Assembly (NCBI GenBank): GCA_011009095.1
Contig: VTPC01005999.1
Coordinates: forward strand, 65,019-129,018
From: Ignelater luminosus
Taxonomy: Eukaryota > Arthropoda > Insecta > Coleoptera > Elateridae
Direction of reading: 5' to 3'
DNA: 64,000 bases
Shown: positions 11,088 to 21,493 of the stretch, in pieces
Numbering within the stretch: the first letter of the stretch is position 1
Layout of the letters: each line of letters opens with the position of its first letter
Position numbers and translations under genes: made by a program
The notes under the pieces: model-generated
What the model was told of the DNA's origin: nothing
Seen by the model: the letters and a program-made list of their open reading frames with translations, nothing else
Database searches by the model: none

Positions 11088-12342
11088 TTGGATGTACAAA
11101 TAGAAAAACGCCGTTTTTTTCAAAATTTGAGCCTTTATTGTGGGAAAATGGTTACATAATTATTCTTCAAAATATTGTCCATCGCTAGCCACAACTTTTT
11201 CCCATCTTACTGGCAGCATGCGGATTCCGCGTCGAGAAAACTGCTCGCCTTTTGAGTCGGTCCACGAATCGACCCAATTTTTGGCTTCTTTGTAAGAACG
11301 GAAGTGCTGCTCAGCCAGGCCATGAGTCATCGATCGGAATAGGTGGTAGTCGGAAGGGGCGATGTCTGGAGAATACGGCGGGTGGGGTACGACGTCCCAT
11401 TTTAGTGTTTCCAGGTAGGTTTTCACAACCTGAGCAACATGTGGCCGAGCGTTGTCGTGCAGCAAAATCACTTTGTCGTGTCTCTGCTCATATTCAGGCC
11501 GTTTTTCCTTCAATGCTTGGCTCAAACGCATTAGTTGTGTTCGGTACCGAGCTCCTGTGATGGTTTCACCCGGTTGCAGCAGCTCATAATACACTACGCC
11601 GAGCTGGTCCCACCAAATACACAGCATGATTTTTGAGCCATGGATGTTTGGCTTGGCCGTCGATGTTGATGCTTTGGATTATCGTAATGGATCCACTTCT
11701 CATTGCCAGTGACAATGCGATGCAAAAAACCCTTCCTTTTATGCCGTTGAAGCAGCTGTTCGCACGTGAAAAAACGCTGTTCGACGTTCCTTGGCTTCAA
11801 CTCGTATGGCACCCAATTTCCTTGCTTTTGCATCATTTCCAAGGTTTTCAAACGATGTGAAATGGCTTGTTGAGTCACGCCCAATGAATCTGAAAGTTCT
11901 TGTTGCGTTTGACATAAATCTTCGTCCAGTAATGCCTCCAATTCTGCGCCTTCAAACTTTTTCACCGGTCCGGGACGCTCCTTATCTTCCACGCCGAAAT
12001 CACCCATTTTGTAGCGTTGAAACCATTCCCGACACGTTCTTTCACTAATAGCAGTCTCACCATAAGTTTCTACAATCATTCCACGCGCCTCAGCCGCAGA
12101 TTTGTTTGAATTGAAGGCAAAAAACAAAACTTCCCGCAAATGACGTTTATTTGGCTCAAACGTCGACATATTCGCGCACAAAAAAGTATATGACGCCGAT
12201 AAAAGTTCACAAATCTAATGATGAGGAGCTGTTGACAGATGCCTGACCTTACTTTGTGACGTTTCTGATCCGCCATTTTTGACCAGCATTTACTGCTGGA
12301 GCCATCTGTTGGGAAACGGCGGTTTTCCATTTGTACATCCAA
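11088..12342 (-). mobile_element. Mariner element (mauritiana-type), full length, inactive
   Basis: The 1,255-bp element is flanked by TA (11086-11087 and 12343-12344). Its ~29-bp terminal inverted repeats begin TTGGATGTACAAAT at both ends and match at ~26 positions. The minus strand carries a mariner transposase over nearly its whole length, so the copy is complete in outline. It inserted immediately beside another hairpin MITE (12348-12572). Confidence 0.92.
11160..12181 (-). pseudogene. Mariner transposase (DD34D), degenerate
   Basis: This is a cut-and-paste transposase acting on the element's own terminal repeats. From 12181 it reads as a Mos1-like protein: an N-terminal helix-turn-helix region (MSTFEPNKRHLREVL...), the second HTH block with SLGVTQQAISHRL, then the RNase-H core. 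The second and third catalytic Asp are present in LLHDNARPH and YSPDIAPSDYHLF, with 34 residues between them (DD34D). The C-terminus is complete (RWEKVVASDGQYFE, then stop). Two faults show it is dead: the first catalytic Asp is Asn (VTGNEKWI, normally VTGDEKWI), and a short deletion/frameshift near 11640-11690 splits the reading frame before MLCIWWDQ. Similarity to Mos1 over the entire length indicates the mauritiana subfamily. Decay is modest, so insertion looks fairly recent. Confidence 0.92.
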
Positions 12343-12347
12343 TATAA

Positions 12348-12572
12348 AGACATAATTTTGTCTCCCCCACCATAAATTGTGTGAGTATTGGTCACCATAC
12401 CTCTAGACCATTGTTTGTCCTTGTTCTGGATCCATCAGTGGAGGATAACCATTATCATTGCTTATACAGTTCATGCAGAGTTATATGATGAGTCCAGAAC
12501 AAGAACGAAATGGTCATCTGGAGGTGTGGCCAATGTTCACACAATTTTTGATGGGGAGACAAAATTATGTCT
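12348..12572. mobile_element. Hairpin MITE next to the mariner
   Basis: The ends read AGACATAATTTTGTCTCCCC on the left and its reverse complement on the right. Arms of ~83 bp (12348-~12432 and ~12490-12572) pair at about 75-80% around a ~55-bp loop. The mariner at 11088-12342 sits only 5 bp to the left. There is no protein-coding capacity. Confidence 0.75.
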
Positions 12573-12765
12573 ATATTTACACATAGTACCACGAGAGCAA
12601 CAAAAAACCAAGTGAAAGATACCCTGGAAATTTTAAAAGATTGTCTTAGAGTAATTCGTAAATTATGAATTCAAACATTTAACTTTTAAATGTCAATCAT
12701 TTTGACTGTTGAATATTCTTGATGCCATTACAAAAATAAGATTCTAAATGAAAATTTATTGTTAA

Positions 12766-13936
12766 GGACGTTCCCAAGCAGTCATACCTATAAAATAAAT
12801 TTTCTTCAAATTTTTTTAAAAATTTGAATATAGATTGTTATTAATGTCCTTTATACGTAGAAAAAGTTTTCAATACCCCTTGCGGTACTAAATTTGTAGA
12901 TTTTGGCTGTTAAAATTTGAATTTTTAACATAGGAACTATACACCGAACTATGTTGAAACGGATGTTTTATGATATAACATCGGTAATTTTCTTAGAATT
13001 TTTTTGAAAAACTGAGAATAATTGAAAATATGACAAATATTTTCCTGTAAAAAAAAATTATAGCAAGCGGTATTCGTTTTTTTATAAAACACGTTGAAAG
13101 CGATCGTTTTCAGCTTTCCTCGCACAACTTTGTGAATAGACGATCGCGACTTGACAACGTCGTACTACGCGGGGCGTCAACGCACAGCTGATTTTAACAA
13201 ATGCGTGTAGCTCACAGATGTTGAAAACACATAAGTTATCGTAAATAAAAAGTCAATGTTTATAACAAATCAAATATTTATTAATATTTAATATAAACAA
13301 ATAGCATATTAATATAAAATATTGATTTATTTTAATACATAGTAGATAATTAAATTTAAATCAAATTTCATTTTTAAATAGTCTCAAACTTTAACAATAG
13401 ATTCCTTTTTTTGATTTATACTTTCTTCTTATTTTTTTTTGTTTTGAACATTTAATTTTGGAGAAGTTTGATTTTTAAGAAGTCTACTTTAGTAATAATA
13501 TCTTTTTTTTGGTTATTCGTACTTTCTTATTATGTAATTTTTCGGTAAACAATTACAGAATAGCTTCTTCACCTCCATCTTTATATATTTTTATTAAGCT
13601 ATCACATGAAATATCATTTAAAGCTAATTTCTTGCACATATTCATAGAAATAATACCGAATAATTCAGTCAACAATCGTAAATTAAACTTAGTTTTATCT
13701 GAATTAGACAATTCCTATAAATAATAGTCACAATTTTTGTAAGAATTAAATAAATTACTTTCTAATTTTAACGTTTTGATCAAAGTTTCTGTTGAAAATG
13801 TCAAAATTTGACTAATAATGTGAATCATATGTGAATGTAACGTTGCCAGATTGAAAAAACGACGGAGTAGGATTATGTTTTTATTCCCGCCCATATGCGA
13901 CGGGGAGAAAGAGGGCGCTACTCCTTGGGAACGTCC
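12766..13936. mobile_element. TTAA-flanked TIR transposon (non-autonomous?)
   Basis: TTAA at 12762-12765 and 13937-13940 bracket a 1,171-bp segment. Its ends are the inverted repeat GGACGTTCCCAAG / CTTGGGAACGTCC, perfect over 13 bp. Target duplication TTAA is characteristic of piggyBac and Sola3-type elements, but the terminal GGACG does not look like the usual piggyBac CCC start. Local GC-rich patches near both ends (13090-13190 and 13855-13920) contrast with the AT-rich centre. It encodes no recognisable transposase, but the minus strand holds a small reading frame (13553-13828). It looks like a non-autonomous element of an unassigned TTAA family. Confidence 0.7.
13553..13828 (-). pseudogene. 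Small reading frame inside the TTAA element
   Basis: Starting at ATG 13828 the minus strand reads MIHIISQILTFSTETLIKTL... and continues in one frame for 91 codons to a TAA at 13553-13555, interrupted by one in-frame stop about 40 codons in. The second half reads LRLLTELFGIISMNM and ends KIYKDGGEEAIL. In sequence this AT-rich, a conserved frame across a stop suggests a once-coding segment, either part of the element's own protein or a captured host exon. A TATTTATAG acceptor-like site falls exactly at the stop, so the second half could also have been an exon. I do not recognise the protein. Confidence 0.45.
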
Positions 13937-13940
13937 TTAA

Positions 13941-14275
13941 ATTCACAGTTTCATAAATTATTATAATTATGAATTATGTTAATTGTAATCACTTAAAAAA
14001 TAACCTAAAAAATTTAAATGTCACTTGTATTATTTTAATAGCTTTTGTTTTGCGTTTTTATTAATATGAAACTATCAAGAACAAGAAATTTAGAATCCAT
14101 GGGTATCTTTGACTTGGGTTTTTGTTGCTAATTAGTTCCTTTCTCTGGTTTAGGTATAGGCTCTCAAGGTATATTAACCCATACAATTTGGGACAAATTT
14201 ATATTTCCTCTGTGAAAATATTAAATTTTGTATTTGCATGTTACATCAATTGAGTCATTATTGTGTCTAGTTGTA
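13941..14275. other. Non-coding, nothing recognised
   Basis: AT-rich interval between two mobile elements with no supported feature. Confidence 0.4.
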
Positions 14276-15478
14276 CAGGGTCGCTAAAAAGTATAGAAAC
14301 ATGCTACCCCCGCAGAAACGGTAAGTAATAGACAAATGAAATTTAGAGAGCTTAAAGTAGGTATTTTTTGCCATATTCTGCAAAGGAAATTAAAAACAAA
14401 TCTTCAATTGCTTTTTCGTACAGCCGCCATCTATAATTTCTTTAAATGGATCACCCTGTATATGACCCCATATTTCAATGGGGATTTCTAAGGCGAATTC
14501 AACAATGTAAGGGTTGCTATACTTATCTTAAAACGTTTTGGAGAAAATCACTATTCTTTTGTCAAAGATTTCTTAAGTTTAAGGATGGATTCGTAATGCA
14601 AGCAGATCCCTCCCCATTATTTGCAAAATTCCTTGCAAAAACTTCAAAAGAGATTGTTTCATTGCCAAGAAGTTAACGAAATGCATTTTGAATACTTATA
14701 AAATTATATTGTGTTTTTGTTAACTATCAGTTTGTCACTATTTGTTCTTATTCCACCATAAATATAGTTTGATCTTGCATCGATCTTTTATTTTAAATAA
14801 GTAGGCTAAGGGCAAAATTTTTATGGTTTTCTTTTAATTTAATTACTTATAAAATAATCGCGCATCGTTTTTTTTTTTAGTTCCATTGCCTTTGCTGTTT
14901 CACAGGTAACTCGATTTTGATAAAAATTAATAGTGAAATCCTTGACAAAAGAATGGCAATTATCTCCAAAACCTTTCAAGATAAGTATAGCAACCCTTAT
15001 ATTTTTGAATTTGCCTTTACAATCCCTATGGGGTTATATACAGGGTGATACATTTAAAAAAATTCAAGATAGCGGCCGTACGAAAAAAAAATTGAAGATT
15101 TTTTTTTATTCCCTTTGCAAAACATGACAAACAACGCCTACTTTAAGCTGTTTACATTTCATTTATCTGTCTCTTACCGTTTTTGCAGGAGCAGCGTGTT
15201 TCCATACTTTTTAATAGTGAAACCCCTGACAAAAGAATAGCGATTATCTGCAAAACCTTTTAAGATAAGTATAGCAACTCTTATATCATTGAATTTGTCT
15301 TAAAAATCCCCATTGAAATATGGGGTCATATACAGGGTATTCTATTTAAAAAAATTCAATATGGCGGCCGTACAAAAAACAATTGAAGATTTGTTTTTAA
15401 TTACCTTCGCAAAACATGGTAAAAAATACCTACTTTAAGTCCTCCAATATCGTGTTTCCATACTTTTTAGCGACCCTG
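14276..15478. mobile_element. Palindromic DNA element with a duplicated right arm
   Basis: It starts CAGGGTCGCTAAAAAGTATA after TA (14274-14275) and ends TACTTTTTAGCGACCCTG before TA (15479-15480), so termini and target site fit a Tc1/mariner-type or related MITE. The left arm (~14276-14560) is present in reverse complement twice on the right: once at ~14925-15210 and again at ~15211-15478. The unique centre (~14565-14920) has no recognisable protein. The tandem doubling of one arm is unusual for a simple foldback. Confidence 0.75.
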
Positions 15479-17111
15479 TATATTGATTGCACCCAGAATT
15501 TATTAGGTATTACACTTTCAGTTCAAATTCACAACAAAAACATTTTCATTTGTATATGATTTAAATTATAGGTCATAAATCCTTTATTGTATTAGATAAA
15601 TTTCTGAGAACTCATAGGGTTATTCATGTATAATGATGAGCTTGAGGAATTATTATGTATGCAACCCATTAAACATTTCGTGACCACTTCGACGAAATTC
15701 TGAATAAAATAAAAATATTGATCAACTTAGGCTGGTGTACTTTAAATTAACAGTCATGTTATTTATAAATATCATTATATTTATTGTATTTATGTATTTG
15801 TTGTCATGTACAGTTAGATAAATATGTTTTCTAAAATTGTGAAAAAACCGATTCAATTTTAATTTATGAGAAATGTTGCAAAATGTCTCTTGCTTTCAAA
15901 TATGCACAGTGGTACCCCTGCAGAAGGCATTCTGCCGATACCAAAATTGGAGAAATATTTACTAGAAAATTGCCCAAGTTGAAGAAACCCAGATGAAGAA
16001 TAGCAACAAATCCAGAAAATGAATTTGCTGTTCTCTAAGTTCTTAACGAAGATTCACAAAATTAAATTGCAACTTCAGTTTCCAGAATTGTTAAAGAAAA
16101 TAATTTCTTAAAATAGAATTAATGAAGAGTTCAGAAGAATCAGATGAGTAACACTAAGCAAAGTAATAAGGTCATTCTGCATCTTATGAAAGAAGCAGTG
16201 GTGAACTTTTCTAGCAATTACTTAATTTCATTCTTGTTTAATTATTGTGTACATAATTTTTGTCTATTTGTTTATCTGCCATTTGTTTCTAATTTTACAA
16301 TGATTACATTATTGAATAATAAAAGTCATCATCAATACCTTTAGTATTTTCTTCAATAACCTAAATTCATTATTTTGCTATTACCCATTCATGCAAAGTT
16401 GAATTTACACGAGATGTTTAGTACAGTTTATTTTTTTTTGTTTAAGGCTAGGTTTTTGACACATGAAATGTCATTATCTGACATTTTAGTTATAAATCTG
16501 AAAACTAATATCAGTGTCAAATGACATTTATACAACATGATGAGCATCATGAGAACAAGCCTGCAATTTGATCAAACAGAGCATCGATTGCATGACAATC
16601 AAGCAACTATTTTTTAACTTTACTATCAAGTTTTAGTGAATGAATGATAGGTTATTACAATAACTTAATTGACAGGTATACTCACTTAAGCATACTATGT
16701 TTAATTAGTTTTAAAATGTTTAGTTAAAATACAAGTGACCTTTGGAAATGTAATTTTGATTGCATAAAAACAACTTTGTAGGTTCATTGTCGTATGTGAA
16801 TAACCTATATGAATTATAAATACTTGATGTATATAGTATAAGAATAACTTTTTTTATGTTGCGATCTCCTTTAACAGTTTTTGTTAGGGGTTGTTAAATA
16901 GTACTATTGGGTTGTATGTCTCAGCTAACTATTATTGTGTACCACTGGTCTAAATATCTTTAAAATATGATACGGTATTTGTCTCAATCGTCCTACGAGT
17001 AATTTCTTTGATTGTAGTTTAATTTACTCATGTTTTTTTATTTTTCAATTGGATTATGCAAGAAATCAAGTTGATGAATTTTTTATACTATTGAGTTTTA
17101 TATGTGAGTCT
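15479..17111. other. Mostly non-coding; possible transposase helix-turn-helix remnant at 15900-16110
   Basis: On the plus strand at ~15980-16100 a frame with stops reads RIATNPENEFAVL, then NEDSQN and IATSVSRIVKEN. This resembles the N-terminal DNA-binding part of IS630/Tc1/mariner transposases (TPENxxxVxxxxxxxP...). No catalytic core or TIR was found around it. The rest of the interval shows nothing. Confidence 0.3.
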
Positions 17112-17585
17112 ATTGCACCACCCTCCCTCTCTTTACCATGTGCACATGTTTAGTAGATAACATGGACAAACTGATATGGTAAATTCCTGATGACTAGAGA
17201 AGTATTTTGACAGAAAGGACTTACGGTTGATTTGTCTTAGTTACAGAGTCTTCAAAATTGCATGTAGGTATGTTCACTTTCAACTGTATCGGCGTTATTT
17301 GTCAAAATATCAAAAAATCTTATTAAAAGAAGTTGTAAGGAAATACTTTCTGCTTATTTATAAGTACTTTTGATTATACAGAGTGTTCCCTGTTTTTTTG
17401 TTTCTTCTGCCGTTACGTATCTCAGATATACTGTACACACTGTATAATTCAGAGTGAGTTGAGAACATTCGAGATGCAATTCCCTTTCTCAAAATACTTC
17501 TCTAGTCATCAGAAATTTACCCAATCAATTTGTTGAAGTTATCTATTAAACACATTCACACAGTTAAGGGAAGGGCTGTGTGCTG
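17112..17585. mobile_element. Diverged inverted-repeat MITE
   Basis: The left arm ~17120-17225 (with TGATGACTAGAGAAGTATTT) pairs with the right arm ~17470-17580 (AAATACTTCTCTAGTCATCA), together ~90-100 bp at about 75% identity. The loop is ~240 bp. The outermost ends are too diverged to set exact borders or a target duplication. Confidence 0.6.
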
Positions 17586-20500
17586 AACGCTCCTTAGCTG
17601 CTCATGACAATATTGTGTTTTATAAAGCTTAGATCACCAGGTATATAATGCAAAAGACAAAATGCATCACTTATATTTTACAAATGAAATTAGGGGCGTA
17701 CTCCATAAATGCAACTTTTCACTTTGCAAAAAGTACATTACGCAACGTCCATAGCAAGAACAAAAACGCAAAATCATAAAGTACTTTGAAAAACATATAA
17801 TCTGCTTCATCATATTTAATCAAGAAATAATGTTTGTCAGTTAAACAATTGACAATTAAAAATTTTGTAAAGTGAAAAGTTTTGTGGAATAGGCCCCCAT
17901 CTAAATAATGAAATTGTTGACAAATGTCATAATTTGCAATTTTGTATGGAAACACATGCTCTTCCCAGATTTTGTGCATAAGCACTTGTAAATATTTATT
18001 TATTTTTACTAATACCACCAATTGTATGAATAATGCTTCAGTGTTCTTTTAAACCATACAATGTTTAATTTTTTTTTTAATACTTGCATAATTTTCTAGC
18101 AGCAATATTCATTTTTCATCCATAACTGTCCCTTTTTGTAAATAGTATTGACATTTTTAAACTTATTTTTTTCAAGGTTACGTGTTAGGGTGGGTCTTTT
18201 ATGATAATAATGTATTAAAAGCTGTTGAGCCGATTTCAATAAAGTACAGTTACATCCCCTACATATCTTGATACCAGTCTACAGCTATTCCTAGTATTGG
18301 ATGGGTTACTGTCATCTTCTTGAAGAATAGGCTTGTATTGTTTACATTTATACAATTCGGTGAATTTCTTATAATAAAATTTTTCAAACTTTTAAATATT
18401 TAGCTAATAACATTCCACTTCAAAACAGAATTATAATTGTCCCGAAGTTGAAATGAAATTATTGTTGTAATACATGTATTAAGGTGTATAGGGGTTTTTT
18501 AACATCAAATGATTAGTAATAATATTAAATCGCTTAAACAGTTCTTACTAAATTCCTAAATAGGTTAATTTCATTCTTAGACTTTCAATGAGTAATAGAC
18601 ATACGGTGATCAAATATTTTGCAAAAATTAAAAGGCAGCTTAAACTTTGTTTATATATATTCATATTTATTTAATCTGAATATTTTCTTTTAACACCAAT
18701 TTCATGCATCAAAGCTAGCAGCTAACACAAATAAACAAACTGTTAAATGCCTTGTAAGTTACTACTAAAAAATGTTTAGGTGTGTATACAGTAAAATGCA
18801 AACTTAGAAGCAAATTCAGATATGCACAGTGGACTTTGTAAACTGGTGCGAGTACTTAGAATAGGCTAAATTCAAACTCAGATATGACCTCTGGTGTGGT
18901 TTTTGTAAGCTCTATTGGACAGGAAACTGGTACTTGATTTTTGTGTTGTTCATGTGTATTTTTAATTTTATCTTGTTCTTGGTTTCTTGTTTCAACACAT
19001 CCTAAAACCAATATAAGATCTTACATAAATAAACAGGAATCGCTTTGTTTTCTGTCCCATCACTGCCATAATGGGCTCATTTCACAATTTTTAATTGATA
19101 AAAAAGGTGCAGCTCTGGCAGAATTTTAATCTGTTTGTAACCTAACCTAACATAAACCTTCAAATTATTTTTATGTTGCTTGCTCGTATAAGTTTGTGTT
19201 GTCTTTTTCATTTCTTTTCATCATTATTCTAATAATAACATTTAAAAAATAAAATTAGAATTTTTTAAAAGTGAATTCATGTAATTCTCTACAAATTGAC
19301 GTAGAAAGAAAGAGCAATATAGCAATAATCTGATTGGAAGTTTTGAGCACAACTTTTAAATTTTTTATTTAATGCTATTTAAAAAGAAAACAAAAACTGC
19401 TTTTATAAACATGGAACAGTAATCCTTATTTAACGTAGAATGCACGACTTATAACAAAATTGATATATCTGACATGTGCAACAAGCCCATTGTTGTGGTT
19501 ACCATCACCTATAGGTGTTTGATATTAGTCGGCAAAGCTAAAAGTTGACATGTAACATTTTCAGTTAGTAGCATTGCTGTAGTACTTACTCCTATCCTCC
19601 CAACCTGTACAGTGAATTTGTCTTTGAGTTTGCATTTTAATGTGAATAGGATCGTGTAAGTCCATTTACATTTTATGTCATGATCATAACCTAAAATAGC
19701 TTAAATTTGAGACACAGGTTATATGTAACAGACTAACAATGATTAAAAGCAGAATAGAATTTGAATAAATGAAGCTTCTAGGGATGCCAAACATTGCAAT
19801 TTTTGACAAAAGGTCATACCTGAAAATCAACATGAATAGAAAATACATGTATCGAAACAAATCTCAAAACATGAAGCTGCATGTAGAGGAGAATGTTCTT
19901 GATACCAAGCCTAACATTTATTTGTGCTGGTGGGATTCAGAAGAACTCCACAGAAAATATGTTTGTGTGCTGTTTTCATATTTGTTAACATAGTCCGTGT
20001 AATCTTCCATTAGACTATTAATTATTAACACAATTCAAAAACTACTTTCAGTAGGGAGGGGGAAGCGCTGATTCCATCAGCAATGTAAATTTCACAGACA
20101 AGACCTGCCTCAAAAACCTTCTATAACCTATTATAAGTAACAAATTTTGCGACTTTGTGGAATTTTGAATTAATGAATATTTTTTACTGCTACAAGTTAA
20201 ATGAAAAATGAATTGAATTTGTTCAGTTTCATTCAATATTTTCTCCTAATGTAGTATTTGAAAATAAAGTTCTTCTTTAGTATTGATTGAATGTTGGAAA
20301 CCGAAGCATCAACAATCTTCATAAAAGATTACTTGTTACATCAAAAATTGTCACTTGTTCATTTATTTTTCTGGAAGCATTTTAAGATTGATGCTGTGAA
20401 TTAAGAAGTGTACACACATCAAGTAAGATTAATAACTGCATGTTAAATTGTATTACAGAAACTGTTCTAAAATTGAGAGAGACTTTCTTATAGTTTAAAT

Positions 20501-20591
20501 TGGTAGGAGGTTCATAACGAGTTTCACCAATTTAGCTTTTCTTTAAGTATTTGTTTCATTCTTATACTTCTTAGTAGTTTGGTATATCAGT
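17586..20591. other. Non-coding, nothing recognised
   Basis: A 3-kb AT-rich stretch. Open frames of 60-100 codons on either strand (for example 17719-18021 minus, 18941-19129 plus, 19769-19993 plus) show no domain, no conserved motif and no convincing splice context, so none is called a gene. Confidence 0.45.
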
Positions 20592-20820
20592 AGTTGCCTA
20601 AGATTTTATGGAATATAAGTAATGCTTGTGGTTAGACAATAGTAATGTAATTCTATAAGAGCAACAACAAAATATCTTCAATTTATCTTTGTTGCTAGGC
20701 ATTTTGACAGTGATGGTAAATTCAAAGCGGACTCTGTCTTTGTTGTTGTTATAGAGTTACAGTCTATCATTGCCTTAATTACAGGAATTACCCATATTCT
20801 GTGGCGTTTTAGGCAACCTG
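20592..20820. mobile_element. Hairpin MITE, family A copy 1
   Basis: The ends are AGTTGCCTAAGATTTTATGG on the left and, in reverse complement, AGGTTGCCTAAAACGCCACA on the right. Arms of ~80 bp (through GAATATA-GTAAT-CCTGT) enclose a short loop. A relative with the same termini lies in an ENTPD intron at 46596-46775. Confidence 0.75.
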
Positions 20821-21309
20821 TATGTTATAATAACAGTGGTATGTTCAGAATAAGAAAAGATCTTTAAATTTCCCATTCAAAATAAATATCATGTAAGCAC
20901 CAGATAAACAACTTTTTACCACAGTAAACAAAAATGCAAAAATCATAACTTTACTCAGCATTTATTCTAAACATACCCCCTGATGGTATGCATCATCATT
21001 ATTATTTGATAATAGATTTTTAACAGTTGTAGCTGTACATTAATTCTGATCTTTTATAAGAAAAAATTGAGTATGTCTTTATGTTATTACTAAATAGGGG
21101 ATATTAGGAAAACTAAAATACGAAAATTAATACAAAAGTAGGTGAATAGGATAAGATCTGAATTTGTGTGTTGCTCAAGTTTTATTATACTGTATAAGAA
21201 GTTTAATTAAAAAGAAATAAAGCATGATTTCACTATAGTTTATTAATATTTATTTAAAAAAAAATCAATTTAGTTAAGTCATGTAGCAATATGATCCTAA
21301 ATATTTTAG
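20821..21309 (+). other. Probable intron upstream of the RE-rich exon
   Basis: AT-rich, stop-filled sequence running into the acceptor TATTTTAG at 21302-21309. No other exon of the gene was found to its left in the window. Confidence 0.4.
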
Positions 21310-21493
21310 TTCCCGTGTGTCTCGTCCAAGGAAATCATCACCAGATGCTGTGGATCCTGCGGCTGACGCAACTTCCAAATCAAGATATTATGAAGATCGC
21401 TATCGTGAAAGAGAATCTGGACGTCGTGAAGCAGATCGTGAGCGAGAACGTGATCGGGATCGCAGGGATGATTCACACAGGTCAAGACATTGA
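21310..21493 (+). CDS. Last (or alternative last) exon of an RE/RD-rich, splicing-factor-type protein
   Basis: Directly after an acceptor (TATTTTAG|T), an open frame of 60 codons runs to TGA at 21491-21493. It reads SRVSRPRKSSPDAVDPAADA and goes on to a strongly Arg/Glu/Asp-rich tail (YYEDRYRERESGRREADRER..., ending SHRSRH). Base composition and codon use are clearly coding-like against the AT-rich surroundings. Tails of alternating R/E and R/D dipeptides are typical of nuclear mRNA-processing proteins, but I cannot name the gene. All upstream exons must lie left of the window, implying an intron of more than 21 kb full of mobile elements. Alternatively, the site CACAG|GTCAAG at ~21478 could be a donor leading to a short exon near 21800. 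This model is partial. Confidence 0.6.

Noticed and set aside
11252-12048. Plus-strand frames across the mariner
   Set aside because: Antisense shadows of the mariner transposase.
17719-18021. 100-codon open frame on the minus strand
   Set aside because: Low-complexity, Phe/Lys/Leu-rich product with no motif; nothing around it suggests a gene.
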